Source of the DNA: Candidatus Gottesmanbacteria bacterium
GTDB lineage: Bacteria; Patescibacteriota; Microgenomatia; UBA10105; UBA927
Assembly: GCA_016182725.1 (NCBI GenBank)
Contig: JACPFZ010000002.1
Coordinates: forward strand, 1 to 25,008
Reading direction: 5' to 3'
DNA length: 25,008 nucleotides
A program made the position numbers and the translations under genes. Within the stretch, counting starts at the first letter, position 1. Each line of letters starts with the position of its first letter. Of the stretch, positions 19,165-25,008 are shown one piece after another. Under the pieces are notes generated by a model. It ran no database searches and was not told the DNA's origin. It saw nothing but the letters and a program-made list of their open reading frames with translations.

Positions 19165-20253
19165 TTACTTTGTGACCCAGTATTGAAACGATATATCAAT
19201 AGTTTGGGCGTTGTCAAGGGCTACTATAAAACCGGAACCGCTTATTTTTTTGACGACTGTTAGGACAGCGGGTATTTGGGTTTTTGGGACAACGTAAACC
19301 GGCGATTCATCCGTCACATACATATTTTCTACGGTGAGCGTGGTTTGCCCGGCGGGAATGGTGGCCGTGCCGGTAATTGCAGATGTTTCTTTCGTATCCT
19401 CGTACGGCGACGTGGCCTCGTCTGGTGCAGCTACGATCACGTCGCGGCTATTGACCTGCTCTTCTTTGACCAGTTCCAGACCAGAGGGTTGAGAAGGAGA
19501 AGAAGGAGCAGATGGGGAATGTTGCGATATACTTTGTGCCTTTTCGATATCATGAAGCGCTGCTTCTTTGGCCTGTGGCGCAATGCTTTGGATGGCGAGG
19601 TAGAAATTCGCGCGTTGGGTCCATAGTTCTGCAGTATTAGGATATAGACTGATACCTTCCGAAATAGTATTGATGGCTTTTTGGAGATTTGCGAGAATTT
19701 CTTTTTTGTCTTCCTCGGTCTGCTGGCGTTTTTGAGAAATGGTGTACGCATCGGCAAAGTAGCGTTGGCTCAAATAGAGGTAATCAGATGGCGCGTAGAT
19801 TTTAGCTGCTGCCGGTTGGGGAGTGGGTCCGCTTGGCGGAGTCGATGCCTCGGCTAAAGGAGAAATGGTAGGAGGTGGTGGGGCAAAGGCTTTGCCTCCA
19901 AGAATTATGGCCGGAGGAATGAGGACAAGGAGGGCGAAACCCGCTATCCCGAGAAGGAGCCAATTGGTTGCAGGGTTCTTATTCGTTCGATATGATGAAT
20001 ATGGTGTGGGCCCGGCTTGGTGCGGAAAGGACCTGTCAAGTCCGGTTCCGGGGGTTCGATTCCCCTCGGGTCCACACCCCTTGACAATGTTTTGGGAATT
20101 TGCTAAGCTTGCAATGCTTGACAGGTCCGATTCCGCGCAAGTGGAACCGCCAAAGCTGGTGGATAGGTTTTCCCTACTGGGGTAACCCCCCAAAGCCGCT
20201 TCGAAAGAGGCGGTTTTTTGTTGGCTATTTGTCGGATTTGTAGTATTTGTCAT
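19165..20253 (-). CDS. Membrane-anchored protein with C-terminal module shared with the giant surface protein
   Basis: The clear part runs from one membrane helix (NWLLLGIAGFALLVLIPPAIILGG) through a Pro/Ala-rich stalk, a TPR-like helical region (SDYLYLSQRYFADAYTISQ...EGISLYPNTAELWTQRANFYLAIQS) and an acidic linker. It ends in a beta-rich module (GTATIPAGQTTLTVENMYVTDESPVYVVPKTQ...GFIVALDNAQTIDISFQYWVTK). The same module ends the giant protein at 20357. The start is a puzzle: no ATG, GTG or TTG in frame lies between the helix and the tRNA-like sequence, so the frame must start at ATG 20253 and cross a tRNA-like sequence and the antisense of a terminated RNA, or use a rare start codon. The first 90 residues (including GCGPEGNRTPGTG) look like translated tRNA. 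It is coupled to the Wzy-like gene. Confidence 0.65.
   Translation of the reverse strand: MTNTTNPTNSQQKTASFEAALGGYPSRENLSTSFGGSTCAESDLSSIASLANSQNIVKGCGPEGNRTPGTGLDRSFPHQAGPTPYSSYRTNKNPATNWLLLGIAGFALLVLIPPAIILGGKAFAPPPPTISPLAEASTPPSGPTPQPAAAKIYAPSDYLYLSQRYFADAYTISQKRQQTEEDKKEILANLQKAINTISEGISLYPNTAELWTQRANFYLAIQSIAPQAKEAALHDIEKAQSISQHSPSAPSSPSQPSGLELVKEEQVNSRDVIVAAPDEATSPYEDTKETSAITGTATIPAGQTTLTVENMYVTDESPVYVVPKTQIPAVLTVVKKISGSGFIVALDNAQTIDISFQYWVTK
20008..20074 (+). tRNA. tRNA-like sequence, Asp (GTC)-type, degenerate
   Basis: Acceptor GGGCCCG/CGGGTCC and a T-arm with loop TTCGATT are perfect, and the last 25 nt (bases 20051-20075) equal those of tRNA-Ala(GGC). The anticodon arm GGAC/GTCC with loop CTGTCAA would read GTC. 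The D-arm does not fold properly (only CTT/AAG), U8 is missing, and the total is 67 nt. The discriminator is A and the third acceptor pair is G-U, both wrong for Asp. It may be a tRNA remnant or chimera. Confidence 0.45.
20081..20109 (+). promoter_or_regulatory. Promoter of the terminated small RNA
   Basis: Perfect TTGACA (20081-20086), a 17-nt spacer, and TAAGCT (20104-20109, a poor -10). The predicted start near 20116 matches the 5' end of the hairpin-rich RNA. Confidence 0.45.
20116..20219 (+). ncRNA. Hairpin-rich RNA, possibly c-di-GMP-I (GEMM)-like, ending in a terminator
   Basis: Consecutive hairpins fill about 104 nt: TTCCGC-GCAA-GTGGAA (a GNRA tetraloop), CCGCCA-AAGC-TGGTGG, TAGG-TTTTC-CCTA, GGGG-TAA-CCCC, then the terminator. 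The order GNRA hairpin, CCGCCAAAGC, a small hairpin closed by TAGG/CCTA, then GGGGTAACCCC recalls the GEMM (c-di-GMP-I) aptamer, which has a GNRA hairpin, a CGCAAAGC joint and a GGGUUACC part. The usual 5' GCAAACC is absent, so this is only a suggestion. No plus-strand gene follows, so it is either an orphan RNA or a leader cut off from its gene. Confidence 0.45.
20196..20219 (+). terminator. Intrinsic terminator
   Basis: CCGCTTC, GAAA tetraloop, GAGGCGG (7 bp with one G-T), then six T. It is the best terminator in the window. Confidence 0.85.
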
Positions 20254-20356
20254 TTGTCGGATTAGTTAACCACCCACCCCCAAACTAACCTTACTTGCTC
20301 GCAGGGCTTACAGCCGTGCCTCGCAAGAGCGGTAGTTCGGGACTTCGCAATTAAAT
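20254..20356. other. Gap between the giant gene and the anchored-protein gene
   Basis: No gene is seen. Its left edge has TTTGTCGGAT repeats (20228-20264) that include the candidate start codon at 20253. The rest holds partial CTCGCA/TGCGAG complements around 20300-20330. On the minus strand ACTAAT ends 7 nt before ATG 20253, the spacing of other leaderless starts here, which is weak support for that start. Confidence 0.4.
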
Positions 20357-23300
20357 TTAATTTACCACCCACCAGTTAAATAGTACGTCATTGGTTACCG
20401 GTTGGTCAACGGCGACGGTAAATCCCGCCTTCGCCGAGGCTTCGGCGGGCAGGCCGGTGCCGTCGGTTTTTGACTTTACATTTGGCGTTATGTAGATAAA
20501 GCTACTTTTTGTTACTTTGGTTGTAGTTATATCTATGGTCAGGCTTCCGGCGGGGAGGGTCGCTGTGCCGATGATGGCGTTACTCGTGGCTGTTGCTGAT
20601 TGGGTGGCCGAACTAACGGCACTGTCTGCAATCACGAGCTTACTGGTTGTTAGTGCTCCGCTAAAGGTGGCATTACCCGTGGCATCGACAGAAGCGGCGA
20701 TCAGATTATTGGGGCCGCGGATAATGAATTTCCCGAAGCCATTTTCACCTGGAAGGTGTGAGAAATTGCTTTCACCTTCCAGGTGGGAGAGATTCCCCGA
20801 GGTGGAGGAATTGGCACCGGAAAGATCAATCGTCAAGTCGCTTGTCCCAATCGGGCTAATGACATTCGTTGCAAGTGTGCCGGTGACAGTAAGATCGCCG
20901 TTTATGAACACATTGCCTGCGGTGTTGACCACCAATGCGCCGTTCATAATGTCTACATCGGCGAACTTGCTCTTTTGGATATACAGCGTATCACTGATGG
21001 TATCGATTGCACTTGCGGTGAGTCGTATCGAACCGTCTACCAGTAAGCTTCCGGCAATGGTCGTTCTCCCTAATGTCGTATCGCCCAGGACATTGAAGTT
21101 GGACGTGAGCGTGATCGGTTTTGAAATAGTAAGCGTTGGATTGTTCGTATCTGTCTGCATGCCAAGGGCAAGGAGGGCAGAGCTCGTCGAATCGGGTTCA
21201 GCGCCAAGGGAGACCTCGGTGGAGGAATTGGCGCTGGTAAAGATATTGGTGACATTCGTGATGTAGGTAGCAGAAACGGTTGTGGCTTTGAGTTCACCGA
21301 TATCGCCAAAGCGGGTGACAATCCGGTCGGCAAATAAAGTACCGGAGATAGAAGCGTCACCGGTGACCTCAAGCGCCGCCTCACCTGGAAGGTGTTGGAA
21401 ATTACTGTCACCTTCCAGGTGGATCTTTGCGGCGCGCAGAGTTCCGGCTAACGTTGCGTTGCCTTGCGTGTCAAACACCGCAGCAGGCGTGCCTTCCTTA
21501 TTATATATCCCAAATGTTTGTCGGTCATCGAGTTTGACCGCTATTCCGGCGCTATCGGAAGCCAGAGGCGATAGGGTGTCCAGTTGTGCCTGGCCGGCTT
21601 TGAGATTGCCGATCACACCCTCGGAGAACACACCAACCCGTTTGACTACGTCACCGGCAGCATTGGTAACCTGATACGCAAGCGAGGCAGACGGAGAGGC
21701 AAGCATGCCACTGTCTGACGCACTCTGCAAGGCCTCCCCTTGCGAAGCTAATGTGATCTGGATGTTGCCGGCATCCGTCAGGACCAGGTCCGGATCTGCA
21801 TACCCGAGATTGACGAACACTTCGATGGTATCTTTGCACGTAGACACCTCGGAATTACAACTCCAGTTTTCCAACGCTTTCCCTATGCTTTGTCCAGCTC
21901 GCGTCTGCTTCTGTGCTTTGCCGGCTTGGGAGGAGGACGTGAGCGGATCACCGATAGTTATTGCGGCGCTTGTCGAAGCAATCTTCACCGGCACCCGTCC
22001 TGCAAGGGCAATGGGATACATGCCATTTTTGTTTTGCGGATCCTGCAGGAGTAGTCCTGGTTGAGTGGATACGACACCGGCAAGACGCGGGTCGCCTGGC
22101 GTATTTGTTTTTCTGACTGTTTTTGAAGCCTCAAGGTCAAAAGCAACGACATCGCCGGCAGAAAGTGGCTCAGAAGCCTGATAATCCTCGGCCAAGTCGA
22201 AGCCGGCAACGGTGGTGTTTCTGGTTATGAGCTTGCTTACGAATAGGGCACCAAACGGGTTATCATAATTGCCGATGTCAATCGTGGCTGTATCTACGTG
22301 ATACATGAGTCCGGCGCTCCCTGCTGTGCTTTCCGTTACTATTGCCATGACATATTGGCTCTGCCCGTCAACTTGGCGGATAGTGGCGCTGCCCTCATGA
22401 GCACCATTGTATACAGGGTAACTGGGGTAGGTGGCGTTGGTCGATTGAACTCTACAGTACGGATCAGAACAGCGCAGGACCATGGGCTGTTCTGTAGCTC
22501 CATTGCGAAGAAACACCACCGGTAAGTTTGTATTAGGATCGATGGAATGGCCATAGACACTCGCAGTTGTTCCCCCAATAGTCTGCGATGTGAAGTTTGT
22601 GCACGTCTTATAGTCTGTACAGGTGAGGAATCCTGTAACGTCAGAAGAATAACTATAGGTTAGTGTTGGCGTGTTCATAAGAGGGCTCCAGACCGCTTTC
22701 ATGCCGTAGAAGCCATACGCTCCACTCGCTGTGTTGGACGCCACGGTTGTGCCCGCGGCGGCTGTATCCGTCGCAGCACAGTCTGAATCGGAACAGTGGG
22801 TATATTGAAGATAATAAGTATTGGGGGTACCCGTAACGGCACAGGTCATGAATGCCGTGCCAAAATCATTCGGGTCAAGGACCATGGTGGTATGTCTATA
22901 TAAGACGTTGCAGCCGGTATCCATCATCGGATTGGTATGAAAGCTGGTGCAGTCATCGTTAAGACAGCGGACGAAGACGGTGCTAAATGTAGCCGCTCCC
23001 AGCGTCGCAATTCTCGCCAAACCATCTTTGCCGATAACGATTGAGTTGCCCGTACCGGTGCTCGTCTCGGCGAAAGCGGCCGAGGAAAGGTCGGTAAAAG
23101 AGGTGATATTTGAACTGGTACAATTGTCGTTCGTACAGCGAGCATATTTTAGGTTGGTGTTTGTGGTGTCCCGGTAAGCAATTCTGGCAAAACCATCTTG
23201 ACCAATGGCAATTCTTGGATCGTCGCCGACATCGGCTGTCGAGTCCACCGTTGTTACCACTATTCCGCTACACGCAAGGTCAAGACACCGAACGTAGAGA

Positions 23301-25008
23301 AGAAAACCATTGGTCGCGTCGGCAATCACAAGACGAGAAAAGTTGTCATTTCCGATCGCCATATCTACGGGCGTGACGTCCAGCGTTGTTGTGTCGAGAG
23401 AAAAGTTGGAATAGATATCCTGGGAAGTGTTGCCGCTGGTGCAGGTGGCATTGCCGCAGTTGGTCAGCCGTACACCGGTTTTGGTGACGTTGCGGTGGGC
23501 GATGACCGGAAAGCCGCTACTGGCGAGGTCAATCCAAGGTGCATCACCGACGTTATCTGTTGGGTCATCAACGATGGTTGGACCAGAGGCAATGGCGGGA
23601 GTGTTATTTATTTGGGCAAATTTGAGCCTGCCGCCGCCGTTGGTGGAGTCATAGTAAGCCACGTAGGAGAAATCGCTTGAGTCCATGACAATAGTGGTAC
23701 GCGGACCTGTCGTACCGGCTGTCGTGCTTACTCCGGAATCAATCGTCAAACTCGTTGGAGAAGAACATTGAGCATTGTTGCACTTTAAAAAGACATATTT
23801 ATCAGTAGCGGTGATATCGTGGTAGACTATTCGCGGAAAGTTATCAGTGCCGATGGCTATTGAGATATCGTGGCCGACAGAATTGGTTGCTACGACATCT
23901 TGGGTGGTGGTATAGAGACTGCAATCTGGTGTGCTGCAGGCAGTGACCCAGAGATCTAGGGCAGTATCTTCTCGGTAAGCCATAATCGGATTATCATTGC
24001 TGTCTAAGGCGATCTCTATAAAGGAGCCTAGAACATTAGCGCTGCCTTCGCCGATTTGCCTGACCGTTACTTGGTTGCAATCCATGTCGCTGCAGGTTGT
24101 GACGTTAACTCGATTGTTTGTGGTTTGTTGGTAGGCAAAGACCGGCGTGCCGCGGGAGGTAACGGCCAGCGCGGTATTTGTTACAGTACTCTCCTCGTCG
24201 ATATTTCGTTTCACCCGATTTGCGCAGTCTTGATCTAGACAGCGGATATACGTGATTCCGGTACGGGTGACATTATGATAGGAGATATAGGGGAGATTGT
24301 TGGGGCCGATGACGATTTTTGTAAAGTCGCCGACGGCGTCATTCTCAATATTCGGATCTCCGTCATCGAGAAGCTGGACCGTGTAGCTGCTGCAGTCGGT
24401 TTTCAGGCAACGCATATAGTACAGTTCGCCCAGAAAGCTGTCGTAGTGGACGATTCTTGGCAAGTCATCTGCCCCAAGAGCAATACTGTTAAATTGACCG
24501 CCCAGCCAAGTAGCTGAGCCCGTAAAGAGGTTTCTCACAGTCGCTCTGGATCCAGTCGCATAAGAATTTGGCAGAAGATTGCCGCCAAAAACCGTTTTGC
24601 CAGTGATTTGGAGGTTGCCGGTAAGCTTCACATCATCGGCGAGAGCAGTCAGATTAGCCTGGCCGCTCTCGCCCAGAAGGAGCGTGTCATCTACCTTGAG
24701 GTTTGTTTGATTCAAGAATGCTCCGTGCGGGTCGATATTATTGGCCATGTGGCTTTTAAGCGAGGTGTCAGAACTTTCCAGCCACATCTTCGTGGTGGTG
24801 TCATTGGTGCCGGCAATGGCTAAGTAGCGTGGTTCAGAGCCGTGGATTGAAAGAGCGACGACATCTGTCTCGTCAAATTGGGTTGTCGAGTCATCTTTTT
24901 TCGTGGTGTTGTTGGTGTCGTCATAGAGGTCATGGAGGGTATCGGTGTTGACGCCTATAACAGATACCCCTCCGGTGTTGGCCGAGGCGTCATTCGTGCC
25001 GACATACA
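20357..25008 (-). CDS. Giant surface protein with two predicted C-x4-C beta-propellers (5' end outside window)
   Basis: The frame stays open to the right edge, so the start is missing and at least 1549 residues are present; the Met at 24787 is internal. From about nt 24560 down to 22270 run about 14 repeats of roughly 50-55 aa with the form (I/V)A(I/L)G.D.(F/L)PRI.Y.D.T...L.Y.RC....C, which suggests two seven-bladed propellers. Twelve repeats hold a Cys pair, usually C-x4-C (CLKTDC, CLDQDC, CSDMDC, CTNDNC). Next is a domain with DLAEDYQASEPLSAGDVVAFD...YPIALAGRVPVKI...IGDPLTSSSQAGKA...IEVFVNLG, a plan common in giant CPR surface proteins and reminiscent of self-cleaving tail-fibre-type domains. 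Beta-solenoid-like repeats follow (GDASISGTLFADRIV, GNVFINGDLTVTGTL), and finally the C-terminal module shared with the 19165 gene. Three repeat elements are inserted in frame. An adhesin-type role is inferred. Confidence 0.85.
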   Translation of the reverse strand, partial: YVGTNDASANTGGVSVIGVNTDTLHDLYDDTNNTTKKDDSTTQFDETDVVALSIHGSEPRYLAIAGTNDTTTKMWLESSDTSLKSHMANNIDPHGAFLNQTNLKVDDTLLLGESGQANLTALADDVKLTGNLQITGKTVFGGNLLPNSYATGSRATVRNLFTGSATWLGGQFNSIALGADDLPRIVHYDSFLGELYYMRCLKTDCSSYTVQLLDDGDPNIENDAVGDFTKIVIGPNNLPYISYHNVTRTGITYIRCLDQDCANRVKRNIDEESTVTNTALAVTSRGTPVFAYQQTTNNRVNVTTCSDMDCNQVTVRQIGEGSANVLGSFIEIALDSNDNPIMAYREDTALDLWVTACSTPDCSLYTTTQDVVATNSVGHDISIAIGTDNFPRIVYHDITATDKYVFLKCNNAQCSSPTSLTIDSGVSTTAGTTGPRTTIVMDSSDFSYVAYYDSTNGGGRLKFAQINNTPAIASGPTIVDDPTDNVGDAPWIDLASSGFPVIAHRNVTKTGVRLTNCGNATCTSGNTSQDIYSNFSLDTTTLDVTPVDMAIGNDNFSRLVIADATNGFLLYVRCLDLACSGIVVTTVDSTADVGDDPRIAIGQDGFARIAYRDTTNTNLKYARCTNDNCTSSNITSFTDLSSAAFAETSTGTGNSIVIGKDGLARIATLGAATFSTVFVRCLNDDCTSFHTNPMMDTGCNVLYRHTTMVLDPNDFGTAFMTCAVTGTPNTYYLQYTHCSDSDCAATDTAAAGTTVASNTASGAYGFYGMKAVWSPLMNTPTLTYSYSSDVTGFLTCTDYKTCTNFTSQTIGGTTASVYGHSIDPNTNLPVVFLRNGATEQPMVLRCSDPYCRVQSTNATYPSYPVYNGAHEGSATIRQVDGQSQYVMAIVTESTAGSAGLMYHVDTATIDIGNYDNPFGALFVSKLITRNTTVAGFDLAEDYQASEPLSAGDVVAFDLEASKTVRKTNTPGDPRLAGVVSTQPGLLLQDPQNKNGMYPIALAGRVPVKIASTSAAITIGDPLTSSSQAGKAQKQTRAGQSIGKALENWSCNSEVSTCKDTIEVFVNLGYADPDLVLTDAGNIQITLASQGEALQSASDSGMLASPSASLAYQVTNAAGDVVKRVGVFSEGVIGNLKAGQAQLDTLSPLASDSAGIAVKLDDRQTFGIYNKEGTPAAVFDTQGNATLAGTLRAAKIHLEGDSNFQHLPGEAALEVTGDASISGTLFADRIVTRFGDIGELKATTVSATYITNVTNIFTSANSSTEVSLGAEPDSTSSALLALGMQTDTNNPTLTISKPITLTSNFNVLGDTTLGRTTIAGSLLVDGSIRLTASAIDTISDTLYIQKSKFADVDIMNGALVVNTAGNVFINGDLTVTGTLATNVISPIGTSDLTIDLSGANSSTSGNLSHLEGESNFSHLPGENGFGKFIIRGPNNLIAASVDATGNATFSGALTTSKLVIADSAVSSATQSATATSNAIIGTATLPAGSLTIDITTTKVTKSSFIYITPNVKSKTDGTGLPAEASAKAGFTVAVDQPVTNDVLFNWWVVN
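20423..20455. repeat. In-frame GLPAEASAKAG element in the giant gene
   Basis: This 33-nt stretch includes CCGAGGCTTCGGCGGGC and its partial complement. On the minus strand it encodes GLPAEASAKAG, inserted in a loop of the C-terminal module; the sister module at 19165 lacks it. I know this peptide as a recurrent repeat product in CPR genomes. Confidence 0.75.
20746..20786. repeat. In-frame HLEG/HLPGE palindrome, copy A
   Basis: CACCTGGAAGGTG and its exact reverse complement CACCTTCCAGGTG, 14 nt apart. The minus-strand frame reads HLEGESNFSHLPGE. Confidence 0.9.
21382..21421. repeat. In-frame HLEG/HLPGE palindrome, copy B
   Basis: Identical 13-bp arms to copy A with a diverged centre; it reads HLEGDSNFQHLPGE. 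Both copies sit in the same gene and the same phase, about 630 nt apart. Confidence 0.9.

Noticed and set aside
24785..24787. ATG 24787 as the true start of the giant gene
   Set aside because: The same frame continues upstream without a stop to the window edge with similar surface-protein sequence (LSIHGSEPRYLAIAGTNDTTTK), so this Met is internal.
1..25008. Recoded genetic code (TGA as Gly)
   Set aside because: TGA ends several genes at natural family lengths, and no conserved Gly in the listed proteins needs a TGA codon.

Overview
The window looks like a chromosome segment of a Candidate Phyla Radiation bacterium (Patescibacteria), most likely a Microgenomates-type lineage. This is inferred from gene content and style, not from a marker tree. 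The signs are two small four-helix-bundle (S23/IVS-like) proteins, a YYY-motif DUF2298 membrane protein, a Rho with a long disordered N-terminus, very large cell-surface proteins, weak Shine-Dalgarno usage, and many short palindromic repeats inside and between genes. Stop codons TAA, TAG and TGA all fit the standard code.

Layout. 1-3.4 kb, housekeeping: the end of an S1-domain protein, a four-helix-bundle gene framed by inverted repeats, radA, a PIN-TRAM protein, a DnaA-box-like pair, and an unlisted 55-aa small gene. 3.4-3.97 kb: no gene, but several hairpins. 3.97-9.45 kb: a FAD oxidoreductase, a small membrane protein and a GT-C-like membrane protein on the minus strand, divergent from the DUF2298 protein. 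9.45-13.65 kb: rho, a LysM/M23 endopeptidase, two tRNA-Ala genes flanking a second four-helix-bundle gene, and a small membrane protein. 13.7-25 kb, surface block: a 1100-aa Cys-rich exported protein, an O-antigen-ligase-like TPR membrane protein coupled to a membrane-anchored protein, a tRNA-like sequence, a hairpin-rich terminated RNA, and a giant surface protein (at least 1549 aa) that runs off the right edge.

How they fit together. Most of the right half and the membrane genes at 5.4-9.4 kb fit an envelope theme: glycan transfer or polymerisation (GT-C-like, DUF2298, Wzy-like), wall remodelling (M23), and exported or anchored surface proteins, two of which share a C-terminal module.

Three patterns stand out. 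(1) At least six families of palindromes or short tandem repeats sit in frame inside real genes. The main one is a palindrome with a 9-nt period, present in 8 copies within 5.8 kb and encoding Tyr/His-x-Thr/Ser triplets; it also supplies start or stop codons. (2) Six genes have a -10-like hexamer ending only 6-7 nt before the ATG, which predicts leaderless mRNAs. (3) Both tRNA-Ala genes are preceded by a related hairpin whose 3' arm is the first GGG of the tRNA.
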